Shown here piece by piece: positions 1 through 10,651 of a DNA stretch of 60,000 nucleotides. The notes under the pieces were generated by a model, which was given only the letters and a program-made list of their open reading frames with translations, searched no databases and was not told the origin of the DNA. The position numbers and the translations under genes were made by a program. Position 1 is the stretch's first letter. Every line of letters starts with the position of its first letter. Source of the DNA: Membranipora membranacea (Eukaryota > Bryozoa > Gymnolaemata > Cheilostomatida > Membraniporidae); the NCBI GenBank assembly GCA_914767715.1, contig OU612070.1:26278025-26338024 (forward strand). Direction: 5' to 3'.

Positions 1-544
1 TTTCTTTCATTTTGTGTTTTATTACTATCAGTTGCATTTAAATTTACCCACACGTTTGCTAAATATAACTCAATGACCAAGCTGTTTACTACTGTGTTGT
101 ACTGTGCTGACAATATAGTTTATTTTATTGTTGAATATACTTCTTAATGTTTCTTGCCAATGAATTAAGTGACTTACTTGAATGATTTGACACAGTTCAA
201 TCTATCTGTAGTGAGCACCAAGAGGAGCTGGTTGTGAGTGGCTGTAGCAGTTTTAGTAGTTGTGTTTATACTACTCCCTGATCATTATCTGATATACAGT
301 TAGGTCTCACGATTATGAGGGCTGTTTTATGTAATGCCGCAAGACACTTCCTTGATCAATGGTCTCAAAACCAGCATGTGGTTAATGTGAGATTTTTATC
401 TCTAGGCGCCATCACAACGCTGCACACCGTGAACAGACTTTGCACTCTCTCTCTCTCTGATTCAGCAACCAAATCAAATCGGAACCGACAGAATTTGCTT
501 GTATTGTAATGGAGGGTTACAAATTTTTACATAATAAAACATCA

Positions 545-1780
545 AAAGGATAAGTCAATTCCCTAAAAGCCAGCATTACAGGTTTTCTAGTCTCGTATGG
601 TAGTTGAAATTGATTGTCTGATTTCCTCAACATTTTACATCATTGAGGAAATGTTATAATCTGATAAGCAGACTTACCCATGATCTGATTTCCCTATTTG
701 ACCACGCATACATTATACAATACCACTTGTTGATCAATTTTATTTCAAGAGTGAAACTGCATACATAAACAAAGCGGTTTGGGCCTAAATGTTTTTGTTT
801 ATAAATTCATATGCAGCTACGACAGATAAATTTGAAATTTGTATGTCGTTTTTGTCTCGGTTGCTGCGTTCCTCAGTACAGCTATTATAGTATAGAAGTA
901 TGTAGCTTTATTACAACCAGGTTATCTTGAACAAAGTATTTAGAAATTACCATTACTGGCCTTTGGGAACTGAAATAGTGGAGGGCTGTAAAAAATAAAA
1001 ATCCATTTATTAAAAAACTAAAATTGACAGTTCCCATCTTTCAGGCACCCAGCATTGGATGACTAGGGTGTTATATCTCAATTTTTGTACGAGTAGATGG
1101 TTTCGCCCTTGAGTTTTTCACTTGACAGGTTGGTCTGGTAAAATCTCAAATGCGAAACCAGCATGTACACATTCTGTACACGCTACATGCCTCAATACAG
1201 CCGGTATGTACATATGTCAGATGGCTCAAAAAGGGGGACCACTTGTGAAACACCAATGGAGGGTAGATTGAGGAATCTCATAAGGTGGATTCTAGTCTTA
1301 GTGAATGATTACTGTCTTCCACACTTGAATCCATTAGATGTCAACAGGAACATTTACCAGGATGCAATGCGGCCTATTCTATGCTTCTGTATTTCTGTAG
1401 GAAATAATCATCTATCATCTATTAAATCAAAAAATTATAATGCATTGTCTCACAACAAGGTCACTTGCTTCTTTTTTAGCTCAATATTATCTCAAAACTG
1501 CAGACCCTTAACATACTTTGAATACTCTGATGTGTCAACGCAGTAAAACTGGAACAGAAAGGATGGGAAAATGTTCTTATACCGTAGTTTTACATATTAA
1601 TGCAGCAAAGGGAAATGTCGGTTCCCTAAGAGCCAGCATTTTTTTTAATATTGTAATGGTAGTTGATGGTGATGGCCTGATTTCCTTAACAAGGCAGACA
1701 TTTGAAACATTTTACATCAACGAGGAAAAGCTAGAATCTGATAAGGTGTGTTACCCATGATCTAACATCCCTATTTGTAA
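545..1780 (+). repeat. diverged direct repeat pair (545-700 and 1605-1780)
   Basis: Both copies share TTCCCTAA(A/G)AGCCAGCATT, then TGGTAGTTGA, a TCTGATTTCCT-like block, AACATTTTACATCA, a GAGGAAA block and TTACCCATGATCT in the same order. Spacing differs by small indels. This is an old dispersed or local duplication of a non-coding element. No terminal repeats or coding content were recognised. Confidence 0.6.
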
Positions 1781-2044
1781 AGGTGACGCAACACCGCTTT
1801 CTGTTGCTTATAAATTTATTGTTGTTGTAGACAAAGCTAAATCTACTTTCAAAATAAAATCAGAACAATCGAGCCTACATATTTTTTGTCAACTCCTATG
1901 CTGCTCAATACGTAATAAATGCATAAATTATTTTTTGACAATTGTAGCTTTCATATGAGTGCCTCGTGAAGCTGCAGCTCAACTCTGTATGCTCATGGAA
2001 AATGCTTTATAAGGCTTTGAGGGTGTCATAAAACTAGTATCAAT

Positions 2045-2071
2045 ATGATGATGATGATGATGATGATGATG
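2045..2071 (+). repeat. GAT trinucleotide microsatellite
   Basis: About nine uninterrupted ATG/GAT units in a row. Simple sequence with no coding context. Confidence 0.9.
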
Positions 2072-2648
2072 GTACGGACTTTATTGATAACTGTTCAAAA
2101 AATGCATTGCGAAGACAATACACATGATATAAGAACGTGTTTGACAGAATGGAAAAAATTAAAAATACCATCAGTTCTAAAATGCAGTATTGATATGCAA
2201 AATCATACACCATATTTATAATAGATCGTCTTTGATAGTGTTAATAATATCGTTATATGTTAGTGGATTCTTACCAGCCACAGATGAAATTTAAAATTGG
2301 GTCACTTTTATGTCATGGTTGCTACTTGCCTCAACACATCCATCATGCACAATTAATGCCAGAGGTCTTAAACGCGGGAATCGAAAGTGAGACAGCAATG
2401 AAAGTCACATCAAGTAGATTAAGTTTCTTATGCATACCTAACTCTGCATAGTTATACATTCATTTGTTGCAATTAGGGCTGGAACAGGTATTGAACGCAG
2501 TTCTGTACCGCGGTATCGCCTCCTTGATCAGGACTGGTTTGCGTTGGGTTGTAGCTTTGTTGATACCCACTCAGGCCTAGTTATTAGTCACAGCTGTTGT
2601 ACAACCAATTAAAAAAACATTGAACAATAGTTAGATCAAAACAACTAC

Positions 2649-2718
2649 CTCACTCAGGATCGTACCCAGGTCCATGTGACCTGGCCTAAATTTTAGCTCT
2701 AGACCACTTGAGTTTATA
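2649..2718 (-). repeat. tRNA-like SINE relic
   Basis: On the minus strand an A-box-like CTCAAGTGGTCTAGAGC is followed about 30 nt later by a B-box-like GGGTACGATCC, the spacing of an internal Pol III promoter. The sequence does not fold into a complete tRNA, and the acceptor arm is not paired. I read it as the decayed head of a tRNA-derived SINE rather than a functional tRNA. Confidence 0.35.
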
Positions 2719-3589
2719 TGCTTGCAGAGGAAATGCTTCTGACTATATTACTTGCTAAATTCTCCTTGTAGAGTAATGGAAAATGACTCAAGCTATATAT
2801 CTGTGAACACAACATTTAATGTTAAAATCATATAAAAAATAACTTTTGGATTAGATATTGACTAATCTTCATAAATGGTTTCTAAAACCTGGAGTTTTGA
2901 TTTTGCATTACTGTCGGTATAATCTGGTGTTACCAGAGTATAGCAAAAGCAGTTTGATTGACACTGTTTCATGCTATCGGTCCCTGACCCAATCCTAAAA
3001 AAACACAAAAACTCACCCAGGGTCCTAACTTTTGGTACCCACTCGAGCCCTTTTTAATCTTTTAGTCAGCAGCATTGACTTAAACATGTGTGTCCAATCA
3101 GACATTGTGACATTGCGGAGTTAGAAGTTAATTTCACTCCACAGATTGAGTTTGCTAATAACAAAATATCAATTTGTCCTGTCATATAGTTTTAGTGAAT
3201 GCTGATTGCTATCTTCTGTTCCTTAGTTCAGTGAACAGGAGCAATCAGATACATTGCCAGGATGCATGATGCAAATCATATTTAGCAGATAACTAACCAT
3301 GAATCACCCTCCATTAGTTTTCGATATTCTGGCTGATTTTTAGTTTGATACCAGCTAGACATGTCTTCAAAATGATGTAACTATCTATAGCTTAGTGCTA
3401 ATGACTGAAACAAAAATAAATACCCATCTCAGACTACCTCCAGACTTATTGAGTTAACTCGGAGGATAAGCTTTCCGTCGGTTAAAAAATGAAAATTAAC
3501 TAGCCAGGAGAGCAACAGAATCGAGTCGACCTTAAAAGATTGCACCAAATCATCACTCACCACTCCCATTGCTTACCTAGATCGCCATT

Positions 3590-3850
3590 ATCTTCTTTCC
3601 CATGAGAACCTCAACACTCACTCAACAAACACTCACATTAATCCAGGTATTGAAGCTTCTGGGTGTCTTATTTTCTGATCATTTGACTTTTATCCCACAT
3701 GTAAATATTTTTTTTAATCTCATAAAGCTTGGCACGATCTCTGCTGTGGTCTGCCTAATTTTCGTCGTGCCATCATTTGATCAGTGCTTTGTTATAATGC
3801 TGTTTAACCTGTTAAATCTGAATGAAATACAATCTACAAAGAGTTTATGA
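3590..3850 (+). pseudogene. decayed non-LTR retrotransposon (reverse transcriptase thumb region)
   Basis: The forward frame contains KLLGVLFSDHLTF followed by IPHVN. This resembles the conserved K-LGV-(F/D)--L-F--H segment found after the catalytic core of LINE reverse transcriptases. The reading frame is short and flanked by stops, and no YADD box or endonuclease is seen. It is therefore a fragment, not an active element. The assignment rests on one motif and is tentative. Confidence 0.35.
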
Positions 3851-3975
3851 AGCAGCAACAAAATAATCTTTTCAGATGTGCCATATTGAGATCAATTTCT
3901 CCCGTTACGGCTTTGGTCTCTTAGCAATTTTATTTTAAACAAACAAATGACTCATTTTAGAAAGAGTGTTAAAGA

Positions 3976-3989
3976 CCCCCCCCCCCCAC
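3976..3989 (+). repeat. poly-C tract
   Basis: A homopolymeric C run. Similar runs occur at about 22027-22040, 34106-34115, 34572-34589 and 48393-48401, and a G run at about 47769-47781. Confidence 0.8.
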
Positions 3990-4224
3990 TTTAATCGAGC
4001 ATTGTTTATGATACATATTGGAATCCGTCTTGGTGTCAATTGGATTATGGACGATGAAAGCTTTTGTCAAATATAATTGTGACTAGTTTCTAATGACATC
4101 TGGCAATTCATAATATCCATCTATTATATCATCAATCAATTAATATCAATTGATATTGTATCAATCCAATTTAAACACAATATTTACACATATATATTAT
4201 ATATAACAATTATTATTATGTTTT

Positions 4225-4230
4225 TTTATT
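4225..4230 (-). terminator. candidate polyadenylation signal for the 223-aa membrane protein gene
   Basis: AATAAA on the minus strand, about 330 nt beyond the TAA stop of the gene at 4561. It is a plausible 3' end signal, chosen by motif and position only. Confidence 0.35.
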
Positions 4231-4560
4231 AAGGTTTTCATATATAGAAGTATGTTATAAAAAACAAAAGTAATAACTTTTTGCCCTCATAAACAAAACA
4301 ATAAAAGAAAAATATGCACAGAAATAATAATTAGTTTGGAAAATAAATTTTACTGTATGTGATTGATTGATACTAAACGAAATAAAATGGTTTAAAAATC
4401 TCAATTATCCTCTGAATATATTAATTGCTGATTTTATCCTCAGTATAGTAATACTAGAGTAGATATGCAAGTGAAGAAATTATCAGAACTCAGCAGCAAC
4501 AGTTTGTTTTATGCCATATTTTTTGACAGTATTGAATATGGTTCACCATCAACAACATAC

Positions 4561-7500
4561 TTAATCTGAGTCAGTATAGCGATATCTCGAAGCCTTTCTC
4601 CTGTTCTGATGCCTGTATCCTGACGATGAGTTGTAGTGATGTTTAGAGTGATAGTTCACACAGCTCTTACAGTCTAGTAACCTAGTCAGCAGTAAGTCAG
4701 CGTTATTATTATTAGACATACCAAGTAGAGGTGTCCCTTCATCTCTCGGAGATTTACTGTATTAAATATCAAATGTATTGTTATACAATCAAATATAAAC
4801 ATGCTTTTGATAAATAAAATGAATGGCTCCATGCAATAGTTTTTGGAGATTCCATGCCTAAAGTTAAGCCATGTGGCAGTTCTAGGTGGGATGCTACGGA
4901 AAAGATACCCCAACAGCTGCAACTTAATACTTTTTTTTCTTCTATCAATCAGCCTTGGCTCAAAATTTTCCCTCTCATTTTGAAGTAAATGTCTGTATTA
5001 GACTATGTTGGTAAGTTGTTGATAATGGAATAAAACTGCCAGCTACCTGTGTAAAATTTGACTACGTAAGCTAATATGTGACTTTTCAAAGTATATTGAA
5101 AATGATACCTTTTTATTACCTTCTGAACCCAACTAAGAGTGAAAATACATACTGGGCCATAGACTGTTTATGTACCTAAAATAGCATTCTAAATTAGACT
5201 GAGAAAAAACACAACTGTTTCACAAAAAATTGAATTGCAATTTAATTTGTGTTTTATACTGACCTGCCACAGCATGCTTTGCAAAGCCTCCAGAAGCAGA
5301 TGAACAGCATTACTATCAGAAGTAAGAGGGACACAATCACCAAGGCAGTTGTGATCCAAAAAAACGGATCATGGGACAATCTTCCGTTTTTCAGGTCATC
5401 CCATTTTGTGGCCATAAATTCACCCATAGTCTCTAAAAATTTGAGGTTTGAGGTTTGAAATAGAAATAATTGATGTTCTTTTTTTTTAAATAAAATATAA
5501 AAAATTGAAAATTAATAAATAAAACAAAATAAACTTTAAATAAATAAAGAAAAAATAAAGTTTGAAAAACAAAACTTGTAATATGAAGCAGCTGATATTC
5601 CAAAGTAACTTGTATTTTTTAGTTTTCACCTTTTGCTTTTAAAGCAGCAGCAGCAGGAAGTACATCATCGACCTCGTCATCAGTCTTCTCGTTACCTGCA
5701 AAGTATCAAAGTAAAAAATCAAAATACAAATCTTTCATCAAAAAAACACTCTTATACCTAACAAACTTACAAAGTGCATTGCTAAAATTTCATCCTTGGT
5801 ACAAGTTGCACCTTTGATAACCATATTTAATGTCGGGTGAGAAGACAATAACAAGAATTTCGGTGTTGTAAATATTAATGGAAACAGGGAGTTTTGGATA
5901 ATCTCCCTGCTGGAAATAAGAAGAAAACAGCGACAGGAGTTACCCTCTAATGAAAAACATTAGCGAAGATGAATTGTTCCTGACAATAAATGTATTATTA
6001 TTATTATTATTCTCAATTGGTAGGGCATAACTCCTGATAGTTTTTCTTTTTTTCACTTTATTGGCGTAATTTTCACCCGATGAGAATGTTTCACAAAAAA
6101 TCAGCCACCGAGAAAAAACAAAGAAAAGGAAAATTAAATTTCAATCAAGATGACAAAAATAGACAAAGGAACTTTGTCTCTGCTGTGGAAATGTACAGAT
6201 AGTCCAAAAATTGGTCTGTGACGTGACGTGACGTGACGTGACGTGGCGTGACGTGACGTGACAAGAGCAAAGCATTGAATACATTCATCTTATAAACCAT
6301 ACTCACCTTCCACACCCATATCATCGTCAAGAGCGTCCATGACCTCTAAAATAAACAGCAGCATGTCAAAATTGATAATAATAATCAACCCATTAGTGTG
6401 AAGAGATTTTACTTTTCAGACATAAATTATAACAAGGTGTCAACTTTTCAATGAATGCATTTTCAACAGCATTAACAACAACACCACCACATTGCACAAC
6501 GCCATCGCTAAAAACCGTTGTGTCAAGATTCTATCTGGAGTGGCACATTTTTATTGAATTCACAGCTCCAAACTACCATTGCTACTTTGTGCTGAGGACA
6601 GCTATCAATCAGGCTGGTGCATTCATCTATATTGCAGACAGAAGAACAATTTTAGCTCTCATAATGGTTATATGGCTAGGGCATAATACGTATAGAAACC
6701 ATATTTTCGATAAATAATCCGCTGACCTTCTTGCTCTTCAGCAGTATCAGAAAGAATACCATCTACCTCATCATCTACCTCTCTACGCTCATTATTTGTT
6801 TGGATGCCTTTCTTTGATGTTGTGAAGAGTTCTGCATGTTTGGAGTCAGCAGAAGCTATAATTGGTTGGCGAAAAAAAGATAACCATATCTTACGCCTGG
6901 TGGTAAGAAGCAGTGGCGTATATTAGCACTCACGGCCCACGGATTTCCGTGAGTGGCTGAATAGCTCAGTGTGTAGAGCGTTCGCTTTATAATCACTGAT
7001 AATAAGATTGTTGTGGGTTCGAATCCCATCAAGGTCAGTTTTTTTTCAAATGGGTGCTTTATAACTGGAGCATTTTTACCGTAATCTTCTACTGCTATTG
7101 AGTTGTTTTCTGAAAGTACCCAACAGCTCAGTGAGCTATTGAAATACCTCTCTGCTTGCACTATTTTGCTACCGATATGCAAAAATTTCCGTGGTGGGAG
7201 GGCGCTTAAGCGCCCCTCCCACACCCTCCCCGCCACGCCTACGGCGTGTGGATCGGGCTGCGCCCGATTATTATGCTCATCTCTGAAAAGTCAGTGAGTG
7301 AAATTTTTTAGAATATACGCCCCTGGTAAGAAGGCCACTTTTGTTATTAGTTCAAACACACAAAGGCCACAATAAATTGGGAAAAGCTCAACTGGTGTGA
7401 TGAATTAGTTTCCAACGACCATGTAGTTAAAGTTGACAACATCAACTGTTCTTTGGCATTAGATATCATAATACAAAGCTTGACTAAGATCGAGCCTACC

Positions 7501-7651
7501 AACCATGTGACTTTAGTCTGGTCTCCTCATTTACATGAAACAAATCTCTGTCGTTTAGTTCTTGGCTTATTTCCATGAAGCGTTTATTAAGAGTTCCATC
7601 ACATAGAAATACCCAAAGTGTCAAATATATGAAAGTATGTACTCTAATCAT
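4561..7651 (-). CDS. acidic single-pass type I membrane protein, 223 aa, family not recognised
   Basis: Six exons, 5' to 3': 7504-7651, 6727-6855, 6307-6345, 5630-5695, 5264-5432, 4561-4681. All introns are GT-AG, phases agree, and the lengths sum to 672 bp. The protein opens with a signal-peptide-like MIRVHTFIYLTLWVFL. An acidic low-complexity ectodomain follows, in which DDEVDGIL (exon 2) and DDEVDDVLP (exon 4) repeat. A clear membrane helix (about residues 153-174, WITTALVIVSLLLIVMLFIC) leads into a cytoplasmic cysteine cluster CKACCG...CKSC, which could be palmitoylated. The tail is short and rich in basic residues and tyrosine. An in-frame ATG lies 3 codons upstream and another 18 codons upstream. 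A hAT MITE sits in the first intron. Seen: structure and helix. Inferred: type I topology. I do not recognise a family. Confidence 0.72.
5985..6011 (+). repeat. TTA microsatellite
   Basis: About seven TTA/ATT units inside an intron of the acidic membrane protein gene. Confidence 0.8.
6218..6263 (+). repeat. GTGAC pentanucleotide microsatellite
   Basis: About nine GTGAC units with one A-to-G change (GTGGC). It lies in an intron between the exons at 5630-5695 and 6307-6345. Each junction creates a TGACGT core, the half or full site read by CREB/ATF factors in animals. Any regulatory effect is speculation. Confidence 0.85.
6956..7040 (+). repeat. tRNA-like segment inside the hAT MITE
   Basis: TAGCTCAGTGTGTAGAGC (A box and D arm) is followed by GTGGGTTCGAATCCCA (B box and T arm). 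The D and T stems pair. A TTTATAA stretch sits where the anticodon loop would be, which would read UAU (Ile), but the anticodon stem and most of the acceptor stem do not pair. This suggests a captured tRNA or SINE head with a Pol III promoter, not a functional tRNA gene. Confidence 0.6.
7190..7275. repeat. GC-rich hairpins within the hAT MITE
   Basis: GTGGGAGGGCGC TTAA GCGCCCCTCCCAC is a nearly perfect palindrome, and ATCGGGCTGCGCCCGAT nearby is another. Both are far more GC-rich than the surroundings. They lie in the right half of the transposon, a common subterminal arrangement in hAT elements. Confidence 0.7.
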
Positions 7652-7660
7652 ACAAAGCAT

Positions 7661-9398
7661 TATCCTCAGCTGCTGACAAAATAGCTTTGTATTTCTAGTA
7701 GTCACTAGTCAGCACTTAACAATGCTAGATCAGCGCCTTTGGTCTTTGCAACTGACTTCATGAAAGTGGCAGCGCTTTACTAGATGTAACAAATCACATG
7801 ATCATTAATCGCTGACATAGAACAACTACCAAAGGATATCAGCTTGTATGGGCAAAAAGGGTTTGAGTGCAGAATATACGATGAACGATTTCACACTAAA
7901 CAGTATCCTCACGATTGTTTAAGTTACGTTTAAGTTTAAGTATACCTTTCCATACCCAACAGAAATCATTGTCATATTTTTTTCTAACTTTATTGTTCAT
8001 TTCATTCAACATTTATTCATATATTCATTTTATTGTTGGAGTTAATTGGAGAGAATTGATAAAAGAGAAAAGATAGAAAGTAAAACTGTGACATGAATAG
8101 TAAAATAAAGAGGGTATTTTAAACTGTCTTACTGCGCCACAAAATATTTTTAAACAGATTCACCCGATTAGTTTTGGTAATATATATTAATGTGCAAGAG
8201 AGGTAATCAGCAAAGGGAACATACATTGTTAAATTGATAAGGTGGCGTCAGCAGATATCCTCTGTGCTAATTGGTGTCAAAAAGCTGAACTTATTACGCA
8301 TCAATTTAAACACTTAAAATATGATCATACTCAAAAATTGCCCGAGCCATTTCAGCCCTCTCAAGACTTGTTTACTCGGCTCGACCGATATTCAGTCCAA
8401 TTATCACCCAGAGTAAAAGCAGCTTTTATATATTGGTGAACTCAACTATCAAAATATCAATCAGTGCTAGAGTAAATTCCAGAGGGTTTTGAACAGGGGT
8501 TTTCACAACTTTTCATACCTGAAAATAATCTCACAGCTTAAGCAGATATTTGGACGATCTTAAATGACTTTTTCCTGCTACTCCCTGTAGTTTATTATTG
8601 AGGGAAATTTGGTGAAATATTAAAACCTACCGCTAGAAGCCAGATTTGAAGTTAACACAGCTAAATGGAATAGCTTTTCACATAGATCCTAACTTTCCAG
8701 CAGTATAACTAGCCTTCCTGCAAAGAGTTACAAGCTCACATCATAATCGGCTAAGTGAGTCATCAAAAATTAATACACATCCAAGTAATAAGTGACATAA
8801 ACTGCTCCGACTGCAAAATTGCTGTCCCCTAAATGGTCGCGCCTTCTGTTTAAAGCGCATTAATCCAATGGGCAGATAAGATACACCACATGCTCTCTGA
8901 CCAATCCTTAGTACTACTTAGAACACCTGTAACCAGGTGAGTGAAGGAATTATTGCTTGAATCAATCAGGAGTTTATTTTCCCAGATTTTCCAACTTCTC
9001 CATAAGCTAAGCTAAAAATCTAAAAATCTCTTCACTGAATTTGCCTTTTAGCTGAAAAACTATATGAAATATCATAGCAGCACATTGTATGCACCTTTTT
9101 TTGAAAATTCAGAAAGTATCAGCACTGGTAATAAGAGCAGTAGTAAGGTGCTGTTTTATGTTGTATGGAAGAGACCAGAATTTGTAATAGTAGAAACACT
9201 TAATATTGTGGTCATGCTATTCCAATCTATCAATTTGTCTCCCTTTTCTCTGAATATAAGAGAAAATTTATCGATATTAGGTATTTAGGTGATTGTTCCA
9301 AAGTGCTAGTAAACGTGTCGATATGGCGATGTTGAACTATTTGCTGTTAACCTCTGGAGAGTAACTGATGAAGACCTATCACATGTACTTTCCATGTA
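7661..9398. other. intergenic stretch, no supported gene
   Basis: Between the acidic membrane protein gene and the inverted-repeat element at 9399. A weak open frame at 8242-8439 has no ATG or splice-supported partner and meets several stops when extended. Nothing else was recognised. Confidence 0.5.
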
Positions 9399-10521
9399 CC
9401 CTACAGGAAGAAATGTTTGGTGGGAATTAAATTTCGCGATTTTGGCGACCTAGAAAATCGCTAATAATTTATTCCACCAAAAAATTGATCCAAAAAGGAA
9501 GAGAAATAGAAAAAATCCTAAAAATTGTTAGAAGTTATCTTCTCTTATTGGGATTAAATTGAGTCGCTGTTGTAGTTGCATTATAAACACTGCACACAGA
9601 ACGACACCAAAAGCTTAAAGATATGCGTTACATTCTGTGCATGGTCAGCTCTGGGCATGAGCTGATCTCTGCAAAATTGAGTCTCGGAATTCCGAAGCCA
9701 TCTGATTGGCTACCTGCTCTGGTGACATACTCCCCAAAGCGTGCGGATTTGTTATTAATAGTTATCCTCTCTTGTCATTATTAGCTGATTTTGATTGACA
9801 GTTTATGCAGGAGATATCCCATTTCCCCTCTCCAAAGTTGCAATCAGAACCCAAACTAAACTCATTGTTCTTGCACATGCACATACTTAGCCTTACGACA
9901 CCTGCTTTGTGGTAATGATAGCCTAGTTTATCAGTGATCTACATGCCCAGTCAGATCACGAGAGTCGGTATGTATGAGTTACATCTTGTTGTAGACATAG
10001 AATTGCTATCTATTTTTCAGACATTTTTCAAATTCAGTTCTCTTGCTGTCACCTCATCTCAGATTATCTCTAATTTAATCTAATTAAACTACCTAGCCAC
10101 CACCATGGCTCTATTTAAGTATTTCAATAGGAAAACCCAGAACACATCAGTTTCTCAGCCTGATGAGGTTGAAATAGATCAAGATGTACTCATCCAGGAG
10201 TCGGTTAGTATTAAAATAAATAAATAATATTATTATTATTGTTATATTTTTATTACTGCTGCTGCTGAGTTGAACTGTAGTACCATATTCTCCTTGTGAG
10301 GAAAACAGTGCAGTGTCACAAAGATAAAAATGTAGCATTCACTTGCTAACTGTAGCTGAGCGATACTTTGTAGATGTTTACATAGACCCGAAGAGAAACT
10401 TTAAAGGTCAAGGTCGAATTTTTAGCGAGTGGACGACTTCACTAAACTTTTGTTCCTCTAAATCACCCATGAGAGGGCAAATCGTGAAATTAAGTTCCAT
10501 CAAACATTTCATCCTGTAGGG
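9399..10521. mobile_element. TA-flanked inverted-repeat element (1123 bp) carrying a coding-like exon
   Basis: The left end CCCTACAGGAAGAAATGTTT and the reverse complement of the right end CCCTACAGGATGAAATGTTT match at 19 of 20 positions and stay similar for about 44 bp. Each end abuts a TA dinucleotide (9397-9398 and 10522-10523), compatible with a 2-bp TA target duplication. Inside, an ATG exon with a good Kozak context begins at 10105. It may be a deletion derivative of a larger DNA transposon. TIRs and TA flanks are seen; the superfamily is not decided. Confidence 0.65.
10105..10203 (+). CDS. isolated N-terminal exon, transposon-protein-like (MALFKYF start)
   Basis: CCACCATGG (strong start context) opens a 33-codon frame that begins MALFKYFNRK and ends in front of a GTTAGT donor. 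Starts of the MALxKYF type occur in animal hAT/ZMYM-like transposon-derived proteins, as I recall that family. No downstream exon was found within the inverted-repeat element, so this is probably the remnant of an internally deleted transposase gene. Confidence 0.4.
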
Positions 10522-10651
10522 TATTCTGACTATCGCCCAGGATACCAAGGGCAAGAGACCAAGTATTCAGTAAACAATCACTGATTATTGAGCAGTCTGT
10601 CAAACATATTATCGTAGTGCAGAGGAATTTTTCAAACACACTGCGTCGAAG

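Larger units (their letters stand above)
1..4200. other. gene-poor left flank with repeats
   Basis: No gene model could be supported here. Short open frames lack splice-supported neighbours. The stretch holds a diverged direct repeat (545-700 and 1605-1780), a GAT microsatellite, a tRNA-like relic at about 2650, a LINE-like fragment at about 3600-3850 and a poly-C run near 3976. These are listed separately. Confidence 0.6.
6911..7325. mobile_element. non-autonomous hAT-type transposon (415 bp) with tRNA-like core
   Basis: The ends are near-perfect terminal inverted repeats: CAGTGGCGTATATT on the left and, reversed, CAGGGGCGTATATT on the right (13 of 14). They are flanked by an identical 8-bp duplication GTAAGAAG at 6903-6910 and 7326-7333. 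An 8-bp target duplication plus CAG...CTG termini are hallmarks of the hAT superfamily. No transposase is inside. Instead there is a tRNA-like segment and several GC-rich hairpins. The element lies in an intron of the acidic membrane protein gene. Boundaries are seen directly; the superfamily assignment follows from them. Confidence 0.85.

Noticed and set aside
4686-4922. 78-codon minus-strand frame next to the last exon of the 223-aa protein gene
   Set aside because: It lies in the intron between 5264 and 4681. The real exon begins at the acceptor at 4682 and uses a phase that this frame does not fit.
6956-7040. Functional tRNA-Ile(UAU)
   Set aside because: The loop could read UAU, but the anticodon stem and most of the acceptor stem do not pair, and the sequence lies inside a transposon.
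8242-8640. Possible gene or gag-like fragment
   Set aside because: The open frame has no ATG and meets several stops when extended. No motif was recognised.
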